Notes under the pieces: model-generated
What the model saw: only the letters and a program-made list of their open reading frames with translations
What the model was told of the DNA's origin: nothing
Database searches by the model: none
Part shown: positions 1-6,496 of the stretch, piece after piece
Position numbering within the stretch: the first letter of the stretch is position 1
Layout of the letters: the number at the start of each line of letters is the position of its first letter
Translations under genes and position numbers: made by a program
Source of the DNA: Chloroflexota bacterium
GTDB taxonomy: Bacteria > Chloroflexota > Limnocylindria > P2-11E
Assembly: GCA_013695575.1 (NCBI GenBank)
Contig: JACDAF010000246.1
Coordinates: 1-15,040, forward strand
Direction of reading: 5' to 3'
DNA length: 15,040 bases

Positions 1-371
1 TCGGGCAGGTCGCGGTCGGCGCGATCTCCGAAGCCGACCGCCACAACATCCGCGGCGAAAAGATCAGCATCGACACGATCCCGATCGTCGGCGAGGCGGA
101 CCTTGCGGCTGCCGTGCGCGCCGTGGCACGGCTGCCGCGCGCGGTCGCGCTGGTGCTGGCCGGTGCCCTGATGGGAGGGGACATCACCCGCGCCGTCGAG
201 GACGTGCGCGCGAAGGGGATCCTCGTCATCAGCCTGAACATGGCCGGCTCGGTGCCGCGCGCAGCGGATCTGGTGGTGAGTGATCCGATCCAGGCAGGCG
301 TGATGGCGGTGATGGCGGTCGCGAGGACCGCCCGGTTCGACATGGCGCGCCAGCGCGGCCGCAGGTACTGA
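1..371 (+). CDS. 3' end of a conserved protein of unknown function (possible DUF5612-like C-terminal domain)
   Basis: The reading frame is open from base 3 to a TGA at 369-371; its start lies left of the window. About 122 residues are visible. They alternate predicted beta strands and helices with a Rossmann-like rhythm. Striking conserved-looking stretches are AISEADRHNIRGEKISIDTI near the left edge, LVLAGALMGGDITRAVEDVR in the middle, VISLNMAGSVPRAADLVVSD and DPIQAGVMAVMAVA towards the end. From memory these resemble a domain found C-terminal to ACT domains in uncharacterised archaeal and bacterial proteins (DUF5612-like), but I could not check this and the N-terminal part is missing. No catalytic motif is recognisable, and I assign no function. 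It converges on the esterase gene with only 25 bp between the stop codons, which holds nothing stronger than a 5-bp inverted repeat (GACCC 373-377, GGGTC 394-398). Confidence 0.6.
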   Translation, partial: GQVAVGAISEADRHNIRGEKISIDTIPIVGEADLAAAVRAVARLPRAVALVLAGALMGGDITRAVEDVRAKGILVISLNMAGSVPRAADLVVSDPIQAGVMAVMAVARTARFDMARQRGRRY

Positions 372-396
372 CGACCCGTACCGGCGGGCGAGAGGG

Positions 397-1140
397 TCAG
401 CCGAAGAGGAATCGCAGCGCGCCGGGCAGCCGGCGAGCCCAGTGGCGCTCGTGGTGCGATGCCCCCTCGTCGATCTGGAGCCGCAGCCGCCGTGGTCCGA
501 GGCCTTTCCCGCGGAGCACCTGCGCGAGATCGAGGGCGTCTGCGAGGACGCGGGCGCTCACGTGTGGGTCACGCGTCTCAGCCGTGCCGATCGCGAGGTG
601 CACCCTCGCCGGAAGCCGCGTTGCATCGCGGGTGTCATCGACGAGCCTGCGCCCACCGATGAAGAGTGAGGGGCTCTCGAGCAGCAGCCGGTCGAACGTT
701 CCCGGGTAGCTGAGGGCGGCATGGAGCGCGCTCACCGCGCCATATGACGAGCCGCCGATCCCGACACGCTTCGCTCGCCTGCTCTCTGGGTATCGCCCCG
801 CGAGCCACCCGAGCAGCTCCTCCACGACGAACGCCAGGTACCTGTCGCCCTGCGGCCGGCGGCCGAGCGGATCCGCAGGGTTCGCGTACGGCAGGTAGTC
901 GCGGCCGCGGCCGTCACCCGCGTTGTCGATGGCGACGATCGCGAGTCCCGGGACGAGCGCCGCCGCGGTATCGGCGCCCCACTTCTCGCGCGTGCCGACC
1001 GTACGGGGCCGCGTGAAGATGTTCTGCCCGTCATTCAGGAACAACGCTGCCCGCGGCTCGTCCGGCATGAATACCCGCACGAGCCGGACCTCGTGGAGGA
1101 TGCGGCTCGCAACGCGGTGCGTTCGCAGCGTTGCGCTCAC
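397..1140 (-). CDS. Esterase-D type alpha/beta hydrolase (putative esterase)
   Basis: A 247-residue putative esterase of the esterase D / enterochelin-esterase-like family (PF00756-like). Visible family marks are LNDGQNIF at 35-42, the nucleophile elbow GSSYG at 130-134 (Ser132 predicted catalytic) and a C-terminal SHHERHW at 228-234 matching the family H-N-E-x-x-W box (His229 predicted catalytic). An acidic residue between them should complete the triad but cannot be placed surely. No signal peptide is visible, so it is probably cytoplasmic. I chose the GTG at 1138-1140 because it overlaps the TGA of the upstream glucanotransferase as GTGA, a usual translational-coupling arrangement, and because the protein then starts just before the first conserved strand. 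A longer open frame upstream is a shadow of malQ. The substrate is unknown; coupling to a GH77 enzyme suggests, without proving, a carbohydrate-related ester. Confidence 0.85.
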   Translation of the reverse strand: MSATLRTHRVASRILHEVRLVRVFMPDEPRAALFLNDGQNIFTRPRTVGTREKWGADTAAALVPGLAIVAIDNAGDGRGRDYLPYANPADPLGRRPQGDRYLAFVVEELLGWLAGRYPESRRAKRVGIGGSSYGAVSALHAALSYPGTFDRLLLESPSLFIGGRRLVDDTRDATRLPARVHLAIGTAETRDPHVSARVLADALDLAQVLRGKGLGPRRLRLQIDEGASHHERHWARRLPGALRFLFG

Positions 1141-2333
1141 CGTCCACGGCCTGAGCGTCGCGTGACGACCGCCAGCCGGCGCGCCAGCGCCGCTGTGAGC
1201 GCTGCGGAATCCAGCTGCCACCGCCAATTGCCCGCAGCGCGTCCCGGGTGATTGACGCGGGCCTCCCCGCCGAGCCCCAGGACGTCCTGCACCGGCGCGA
1301 TCGCCAGATCGGCTCGGGATGCCCACGCCAGCTCGAGCACCTCCCAACCCGGCTCCCGTCCGGGCAGGCCGCTGCGCTCCCTCGTTCGGTCATCCAGCGA
1401 GCGCCACCACGCCGCCGTCGTGTCGTTGTCGTGTGTCCCCGTGTACACGACGGCGCGCCGCGGGTGGTGCTCCACCCGATGCGGGTCGTCCGTCCCGCCA
1501 GCGAACCCGAACTGCAGGACACGCATGCCGGGCAGCCCGAGACGCTCACGCAGCCTGTCAACAGCCGGCGTGATGACGCCGAGGTCCTCTGCCACGAGCC
1601 GGAGCCGCCCGAGCTCGCGCTCCGCGGCGCGGAACAGGGCGTAGCCCGGACCCCGCAGCCAGCGGCCGCGCCGGGCGGTCTTCGAGCCTGCGGGGATCGC
1701 CCATGACGCGACGAAGCCGCGGAAGTGGTCGACGCGCACGAGGTCGGCCAGCCCAAGCTGCCGCCGGAAGCGTTCGATCCACCAGCGATAGCCGCGCGCC
1801 CTGAGCGCCGGCCAGTCGTACAGCGGGTTGCCCCAGCGCTGGCCGTCCGCGCTGAAGGCGTCCGGGGGCACACCCGCGACGATGCCGCGCAGGAAAAGCT
1901 CGGGATGCTGCCGGTGATCGGCGCCGCCGCGGGAGACGAAGATCGGCAGGTCGCCCAGGAGACGAACGCCTCTTGCGCGGGCATACGCCCGGAGCGCGGA
2001 CCACTCGCGGTCGAACCGGATCTGATCGTCGAGCGCGCTCTCGCCCGCGTACGACATCCAGTCATCAAGCCAGAAGGCCTGACGCGCCCTGTACGCGTCG
2101 CGGTCCCGGCCGGTGACCGGGGCGTCGGGATCCGCGAGGTACCCGCGGTGCCCAGCGAACGCGGACGCGGAGCTGTACGGCGACCCGGTGAAGTCCGGCG
2201 GCCCGAGCGGCAGCACCTGCCACCAGGCCTGTCCCGCGGCGCGCAGCCAGTCGATGAAGCGGAACGCCTCGCAGTCGAGCGTCCCGTGCGGGAGAGAGGC
2301 GACCGGCAGGAGGATCCCGCTCGAGCGGCGCAC
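1137..2333 (-). CDS. malQ: 4-alpha-glucanotransferase (amylomaltase, GH77), compact form
   Basis: A cytoplasmic GH77 enzyme that transfers alpha-1,4-glucan chains in maltodextrin and glycogen metabolism. From the GTG at 2333 it has 398 residues. It opens with the family-typical RRSSGILLPVASLPHG. Catalytic positions are readable: nucleophile Asp202 in RVDHFRG, acid/base Glu249 in AEDLG and the stabilising Asp302 in GTHDND. It ends with the family signature DVLGLGGEARVN and GNWRW. Typical amylomaltases have about 500 residues. Here the stretch between FWLDDW and the REWSALRAYA helix is only about 15 residues, where relatives carry a long helical segment, so roughly 70-100 residues are absent without a frameshift. 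I prefer GTG 2333 over the in-frame GTG at 2339 because a TACAGT box lies 8 nt before it and 2 nt before the other. The coupled esterase follows. Confidence 0.93.
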   Translation of the reverse strand: MRRSSGILLPVASLPHGTLDCEAFRFIDWLRAAGQAWWQVLPLGPPDFTGSPYSSASAFAGHRGYLADPDAPVTGRDRDAYRARQAFWLDDWMSYAGESALDDQIRFDREWSALRAYARARGVRLLGDLPIFVSRGGADHRQHPELFLRGIVAGVPPDAFSADGQRWGNPLYDWPALRARGYRWWIERFRRQLGLADLVRVDHFRGFVASWAIPAGSKTARRGRWLRGPGYALFRAAERELGRLRLVAEDLGVITPAVDRLRERLGLPGMRVLQFGFAGGTDDPHRVEHHPRRAVVYTGTHDNDTTAAWWRSLDDRTRERSGLPGREPGWEVLELAWASRADLAIAPVQDVLGLGGEARVNHPGRAAGNWRWQLDSAALTAALARRLAVVTRRSGRGR

Positions 2334-2341
2334 GGCCACGG

Positions 2342-2347
2342 ACTGTA
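2342..2347 (-). promoter_or_regulatory. Predicted -10 box (TACAGT) of malQ
   Basis: TACAGT on the minus strand lies 8 nt before the GTG at 2333. With no Shine-Dalgarno sequence present, transcription would begin at or next to the start codon, giving a leaderless mRNA. There is no good -35 match; the expected -35 position falls inside the inverted repeat at 2357-2375. Same pattern as five other genes in the window. Confidence 0.45.
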
Positions 2348-2356
2348 CCGACGACG

Positions 2357-2375
2357 GCCGACGCCTCGCGTCGGC
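2357..2375. repeat. Perfect 8-bp inverted repeat between malQ and the protease gene
   Basis: GCCGACGC and GCGTCGGC are separated by CTC. The repeat sits in the 110-bp gap between divergent genes, over the expected -35 region of malQ and 57 bp upstream of the protease -10 box. It lacks a T-run, and both genes read away from it, so a terminator is unlikely. A repressor or activator site for malQ is the better guess, but a chance repeat in GC-rich DNA is possible. Confidence 0.3.
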
Positions 2376-2431
2376 GCCGGAAACGGATCGTCGTCGCGTC
2401 GGACCAGCACGGCCGTTCCGGACCGCGCCAG

Positions 2432-2437
2432 TAGACT
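2432..2437 (+). promoter_or_regulatory. Predicted -10 box (TAGACT) of the S1C protease gene
   Basis: TAGACT lies 6 nt before the GTG at 2444, the spacing expected when transcription starts at the first base of the start codon. No Shine-Dalgarno sequence and no convincing -35 element are visible. It would also be the main promoter for the MoxR-DUF58-VWA genes downstream if these are co-transcribed. Confidence 0.5.
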
Positions 2438-2443
2438 CGATCG

Positions 2444-3310
2444 GTGACCAGGGCGGACCGTCCGTACGGCAGCTTCCCGCGCGAGGGCGCGCCTGACGAG
2501 GCCCCGGCGATCGTCGCGGTCCGGCGACGCCCGATCCGCGAGCTGCCCGGGATGGCCGGCCGGGCGCTGTTGCTCGGGGCCGCGCTCGTCATGACGCTCC
2601 TTGCGCTCCGCACGCTCATCGCACCGGCGCCCCCACTCTCGGCGCAGGACGTCGCGGCCACCGTCGGTCGCGTGATCGCCTCCCTGACGCCGTCCCCGCC
2701 TGCGGCCGTCGCCGTGTACGAGCAGGTGCGCCACTCGGTCGTGCAGGTCCGCGCGCGCGTGCCGGGCCGATCCGGCCCGTCCGGCGGGTCGGGCGTCGTG
2801 CTGGATACGGGCGGCCGGATCCTGACGAGCCTGCACATCGTGCAGGGTGCCTCGGAGATCACCCTCACGTTCAGCGATGGCACGGAGTCGCCCGCGCGGA
2901 TCGAGGAGGAGCGGCCCGACAACGACATCGCGCTGCTGCAGGCGACGCGCCCACCCGCCCTCGTCGTCCCGGCGACGCTGGGCGACCCGCGCAGCGTGCG
3001 GATCGGCGACGACGCGATCGTTGTCGGCAACCCGATGGGCCTCACACGCTCCCTCTCGACCGGGTCGATCTCGGGGCTCGACCGGGCGTTCCAGGGAGGC
3101 GGGCGCAGCGAGGTCCTGGCCGGTCTCATCCAATTCGACGCGGCGGTGAACCCCGGCAACTCCGGCGGTCCGCTGCTCAACAGGAACGGGGACGTGATCG
3201 GGATCGTCACGGGCCTCGCGAACCCCGCGGGACGTGATGTGTTCAGCGGGATCGGCTTCGCGGTCCCGATCGACGTCGCCGCGTCAGCCGCTGGGTCCCC
3301 ACCGTACTAG
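2444..3310 (+). CDS. Membrane-anchored S1C (HtrA/DegP-like) serine protease without PDZ domain
   Basis: A 288-residue trypsin-like protease. Residues 1-38 are a polar, Arg-containing cytoplasmic tail, 39-60 form one membrane segment, and the protease domain (about 92-280) should lie outside the membrane. The triad is His131 in LTSLHIV, Asp161 in RPDNDIALL and Ser240 in NPGNSGGP, so it looks active. The motif around His131 (SLH) differs from the usual NNHV. Typical HtrA proteins continue into one or two PDZ domains; this one stops directly after the last barrel strand (GIGFAVPID) at residue 288, so it lacks the usual substrate-sensing domain. The GTG start is supported by the TAGACT box 6 nt upstream. 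It precedes MoxR by 95 bp on the same strand, suggesting an envelope quality-control role with that module; this is inference. Confidence 0.9.
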   Translation: MTRADRPYGSFPREGAPDEAPAIVAVRRRPIRELPGMAGRALLLGAALVMTLLALRTLIAPAPPLSAQDVAATVGRVIASLTPSPPAAVAVYEQVRHSVVQVRARVPGRSGPSGGSGVVLDTGGRILTSLHIVQGASEITLTFSDGTESPARIEEERPDNDIALLQATRPPALVVPATLGDPRSVRIGDDAIVVGNPMGLTRSLSTGSISGLDRAFQGGGRSEVLAGLIQFDAAVNPGNSGGPLLNRNGDVIGIVTGLANPAGRDVFSGIGFAVPIDVAASAAGSPPY

Positions 3311-3405
3311 GTGAACCCTCTCGCCTCGCTGACTGCGTCTGCTCGGCTCGTGGGGCCCTGCGGCTCGGTCGGGCAAAGCCCTCCCTCGCCTGAAAGGGGT
3401 ACCTG

Positions 3406-4404
3406 GTGACAATCGCGTCGAGACAGCCGTCGGAGATGGGCAGGCTGCTCTTCGAGATCAAGAAAGTCATCGTCGGGCAGGACTACCTGCTCGAGCGGAT
3501 GCTCGTGGCCCTGCTGGCGCGGGGGCACCTGCTCGTCGAGGGTGTGCCGGGTCTCGCCAAGACGCTCGCAGTGAAGACCGTCGCCGACGCCATCCAGGGC
3601 GAGTTCAAGCGGATCCAATTCACGCCCGATCTCGTGCCCGCCGATCTCGTGGGCACGCGAATCTACGACCAGAAGAGTGGCGAGTTCCGCACCTCGCTCG
3701 GCCCGGTGTTCACGAACCTGCTGCTCGCGGACGAGATCAACCGCGCGCCGGCCAAGGTCCAGAGCGCGCTCCTCGAGGTCATGCAGGAGCGTCAGGTGAC
3801 GATCGGGCGCGAGTCCCATCGCGTGCCCGACCCGTTCCTCGTGATGGCGACGCAGAACCCGATCGAGACGGAGGGCACCTACGCGCTGCCCGAGGCGCAG
3901 GTCGATCGCTTCATGATCAAGGTGCTCATCGGGTATCCGAGCGAGATGGACGAGTTCGTCGTCGTCGAGCGAATGACCGCGCCGCGCGAGCCCGTCTCCC
4001 CGGTGCTCACGACCGCGCGGCTCGTCGAGCTGCAGCGGGATGTCGATAGGGTGTTCGCCGACCCCGTGCTCATGGAGTACGCGGTCCGTGTGTCCACGGC
4101 GACGCGCCGCCCGAAGGACTACGGGCTCGACGAGCTCGCCAAGTACATCACCTACGGCGCGAGCCCCCGGGCGTCCATCAACCTCATCCTCACGGCGCGC
4201 GCCCTCGCACTGCTGCGTGGGCGCACCTACGTGCTCGTTGGGGACGTCGTCGACATGGTCCCCGACGTGCTCCGTCATCGGCTCGTTCTCTCGTACGAGG
4301 CCCTCTCGGACGGCGTCACCGCCGACCAGATCGTCACGCGCGTCGTCGAGCGGATCCCTCGACCCGCCCAGCCGCTGGAACGGCATGTCCGCGCCGGCGC
4401 CTGA
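3406..4404 (+). CDS. MoxR-family AAA+ ATPase (AAA_3)
   Basis: A 332-residue cytoplasmic ATPase of the MoxR family, known as chaperone-like ATPases that act with VWA-domain proteins. Visible motifs are Walker A EGVPGLAKT (45-53, Lys52), Walker B LLLADE (105-110), the pore-region run INRAPAKVQSALLEVMQERQ (111-130), sensor 1 ATQNP (148-152) and the family-specific LPEAQVDRF (161-169) with a probable arginine finger Arg168. The C-terminal lid domain is present, so length is normal. The GTG at 3406 is preceded by AAAGGGG at 3393-3399 with 6-nt spacing, a clear ribosome binding site. The last 20 bp overlap the start of the DUF58 gene. The 95-bp gap from the protease stop holds only a weak GGGCAAAGCCC hairpin at 3371-3381 and no obvious promoter, so read-through from the protease is likely. 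Confidence 0.95.
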   Translation: MTIASRQPSEMGRLLFEIKKVIVGQDYLLERMLVALLARGHLLVEGVPGLAKTLAVKTVADAIQGEFKRIQFTPDLVPADLVGTRIYDQKSGEFRTSLGPVFTNLLLADEINRAPAKVQSALLEVMQERQVTIGRESHRVPDPFLVMATQNPIETEGTYALPEAQVDRFMIKVLIGYPSEMDEFVVVERMTAPREPVSPVLTTARLVELQRDVDRVFADPVLMEYAVRVSTATRRPKDYGLDELAKYITYGASPRASINLILTARALALLRGRTYVLVGDVVDMVPDVLRHRLVLSYEALSDGVTADQIVTRVVERIPRPAQPLERHVRAGA

Positions 4405-5305
4405 GGGGCAGCCTCCGGTGCTTGCTCCCGAGGCCGTCCTCCAGCGCCTCGACTGGACCGTCGTGCGCCGGCTCGACGGTCTGCTGCAGGGCGACTACCG
4501 GACGCTCTTCTACGGACACGGCCTCGACCTCGCCGACATCCGGGAGTACCAGCCGGAGGACGACGTGCGGTACATCGATTGGAACGTGACCGCCCGCATG
4601 AATGCGCCGTACGTGCGGCAGTACCACGAGGACCGCGAGATCACCGCGCACTTCCTCTGCGACCTCTCGCCCTCACTCGATTTCGGCACGGTGCGCGCCC
4701 ACAAGCGCGGCGTGCTCGAGGATCTCGTCGGTGTCCTGGCGCGGCTGCTGACACGGCACGGCAACCGCGTCGGAGCGATCCTTTACAACGGCACGGTCGA
4801 GCGCGCGATCCCGGCCGGTGGCGGCAGGGCGCAGGTGCTGCGGGTCCTCTCCGAGATCCAGCGGAGCCCGCACCTTTCGCACGCGCCGTACACCGCGCTC
4901 TCGGATCTCATCGACGCGGCGGCCCGGACGATCCGCCGGCGCTCGCTCATCTTCGTCGTGTCCGACTTCTTCAGCGCGCCCGGGTGGGAGAGCGCGCTCG
5001 GACGGCTCGCGATGCGGAACGAGGTGATCGCGGTCCGTGTCACGGACCCGCGGGAGCGCGAGATCCCCGACATCGGCTGGGTCACCATGACCGACGCCGA
5101 GACGGGACAGCAGGTCCAGGTGGACACGCACGATCGTGGGTTCCGCATGCGGTTCGCCGATGTCGTCGCGCGCCACGAGGGGTCGCTGCGCGCGGCGTTC
5201 GCGCACGCCGGCGTGGACCTGCTCAGCGTCTCGACCGAGGACAGCCTCGTGCAGGCCCTCCTCCGCTTCGCCGAGGCGCGCCGCCTCCGACGGGCTCGGC
5301 ACTGA
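4385..5305 (+). CDS. DUF58 domain protein (MoxR partner)
   Basis: A 306-residue DUF58 protein. The signature REYQPEDDVRYIDWNVTAR (53-71) and VRQYHEDREI (77-86) is the DUF58 core; it is followed by a VWA-like fold with an intact MIDAS start DLSPS (Asp93, Ser95, Ser97). No membrane segment is seen, so it should be cytoplasmic. In characterised relatives DUF58 proteins sit next to MoxR ATPases and VWA proteins and are thought to be adaptor or client proteins. The ATG at 4385 was chosen because it gives the normal N-terminus and a 20-bp overlap with MoxR; the ribosome binding site (GGAACGG just upstream) is weak, consistent with translational coupling. A frame running further upstream is a shadow of MoxR. 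The VWA gene follows after 10 bp. Confidence 0.93.
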   Translation: MSAPAPEGQPPVLAPEAVLQRLDWTVVRRLDGLLQGDYRTLFYGHGLDLADIREYQPEDDVRYIDWNVTARMNAPYVRQYHEDREITAHFLCDLSPSLDFGTVRAHKRGVLEDLVGVLARLLTRHGNRVGAILYNGTVERAIPAGGGRAQVLRVLSEIQRSPHLSHAPYTALSDLIDAAARTIRRRSLIFVVSDFFSAPGWESALGRLAMRNEVIAVRVTDPREREIPDIGWVTMTDAETGQQVQVDTHDRGFRMRFADVVARHEGSLRAAFAHAGVDLLSVSTEDSLVQALLRFAEARRLRRARH

Positions 5306-5315
5306 GCGCCGGCTG

Positions 5316-6347
5316 ATGCAGTTCGTCTGGCCCACCGCGCTGTGGGCGCTCCTGCTGGTCCCTGCCCTCGTCGGGCTGTACGTCCTCGCGCAGCGGCGCC
5401 GGCGCCGCTACGCGCTGCGCTACGCGAGCCTCACGCTGGTGCGGGACGCGCTCGGCAAGGGCCCCGGCCTGCGGCGGCACATCCCGGCAATGCTCTTCCT
5501 GCTCGCGCTCACCGCGATGCTCATCGGCCTCGCCCGCCCGCAGTCGGTCGTGACGCTTCCGACCGAGGAGGGCACCGTCATCCTCGCCATCGACGTCTCC
5601 GGAAGCATGCAGGCCGACGACGTGCGGCCGAACCGGATGGAGGCGGCGAAGTCGGCCGCCATGACGTTCGTCGAGAGGCAGAGCGCGAAGGCGCGCATCG
5701 GCGTCGTGTCGTTCTCGGACAACGCCGCCATCGTGCAGGCACCGACGGACGACAAGGAAGCTGTGAAGGCCGCGATCTCGCGGCTCCGCCCACAGCGCGG
5801 GACCGCCATCGGTCGCGGGATCCTGACATCGCTCGAGGCGATCTTCGAGAACAGCGATCTCGACTTTCCGGTCGCCCCGGCACAACCGGCACCGGGCCAG
5901 CGCGCGACCCCCGCTCCCGCCACGCCGCGCGCCACGCCGGTCCCCGAAGGGCACTTCGCGCCGGCGACCATCGTGCTGCTGACCGACGGCGAGAACAACG
6001 TGTTCCCACCGCCGCTCACCGTGGTGCAGGAGGCGATCGACCGCGGCATCCGCGTGTACACGATCGGCCTCGGCAGTCCCGAGGGAACCATCCTGCGGAT
6101 CCAGGGGCGACAGATCCGCACCCGTCTCGACGAGGCGACGCTGAAACAGATCGCTGAGCTCACCAAGGCCGAGTACTACCTCGCATCGAACGAGGCGGAG
6201 CTGCAGAAGGTCTACGAGAATCTCACGACGACCCTCGTGCTGCGCACCGAGAAGACGGAGATCACCTTCGCGTTCACCGCGCTCGCGGCGCTGCTCTCCC
6301 TGCTGGCGGGAGCGCTCTCGCTGCTCTGGTTCCAGCGGCTCCCCTAG
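5316..6347 (+). CDS. VWA-domain membrane protein, BatA type
   Basis: A 343-residue protein with the layout of Bat aerotolerance-type proteins. Residues 5-25 and 56-73 are membrane segments flanking a basic loop (QRRRRRY at 26-32) as in the Aerotolerance_N domain. A VWA domain spans about 86-310, and a final membrane segment lies at 316-338. The MIDAS is complete in appearance: DVSGS (Asp93, Ser95, Ser97), Thr163 in RGTAIG and Asp224 in LTDGENN. By the positive-inside rule the VWA domain faces outward. An unusual Pro/Ala/Thr-rich insertion runs from about 185 to 212 inside the VWA domain, just before the TIVLLTDG strand. The ATG at 5316 is 10 bp after the DUF58 stop, with only a weak ribosome binding site. 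It is the last gene of the unit; no BatB, C or D follows. Confidence 0.92.
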   Translation: MQFVWPTALWALLLVPALVGLYVLAQRRRRRYALRYASLTLVRDALGKGPGLRRHIPAMLFLLALTAMLIGLARPQSVVTLPTEEGTVILAIDVSGSMQADDVRPNRMEAAKSAAMTFVERQSAKARIGVVSFSDNAAIVQAPTDDKEAVKAAISRLRPQRGTAIGRGILTSLEAIFENSDLDFPVAPAQPAPGQRATPAPATPRATPVPEGHFAPATIVLLTDGENNVFPPPLTVVQEAIDRGIRVYTIGLGSPEGTILRIQGRQIRTRLDEATLKQIAELTKAEYYLASNEAELQKVYENLTTTLVLRTEKTEITFAFTALAALLSLLAGALSLLWFQRLP

Positions 6348-6496
6348 CGCGCCGGACGGCGCACACCGGTAGACTGAAAGGCGCGGCGCGTATCCGCCTA
6401 TCCGCAAGACCAGTACACGATCCGATGCCCGTTCCGTGCGCGACCGAACAGGTACGCATCTTGCGTTGATCGGAGCGCATCGCGAGGGGGTAGTCC
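6348..6496. other. 149-bp intergenic region before the glycosyltransferase
   Basis: This gap should hold the end of the VWA operon and the promoter of the glycosyltransferase-mutase pair. Visible are a TAGACT at 6370-6375 and a TACACGAT at 6414-6421, both possible -10 boxes with no clear -35, and a short tandem TATCCGC repeat at 6391-6405. There is no hairpin with a T-run. The ribosome binding site GAGGGGG is at 6484-6490. If 6370 is used, the 5' leader would be about 120 nt; no known riboswitch was recognised. Confidence 0.3.

Noticed and set aside
373..398. Inverted repeat GACCC/GGGTC between the convergent first genes, considered as a bidirectional terminator
   Set aside because: A 5-bp stem with a 16-nt loop and no T-run is too weak to call.
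1031..3133. A 700-codon open frame on the minus strand
   Set aside because: It runs antisense to the protease gene and out of frame across malQ. Its translation is Arg/Ala-rich without any domain; long empty frames are expected in DNA this rich in GC.
3371..3381. GGGCAAAGCCC hairpin between protease and MoxR, considered as a terminator
   Set aside because: The stem is only 4 bp and no T-run follows.
6425..6469. A 14-codon frame (MPVPCATEQVRILR) in the leader of the glycosyltransferase gene, considered as an attenuator peptide
   Set aside because: No ribosome binding site, no run of one amino acid and no alternative hairpins were seen.
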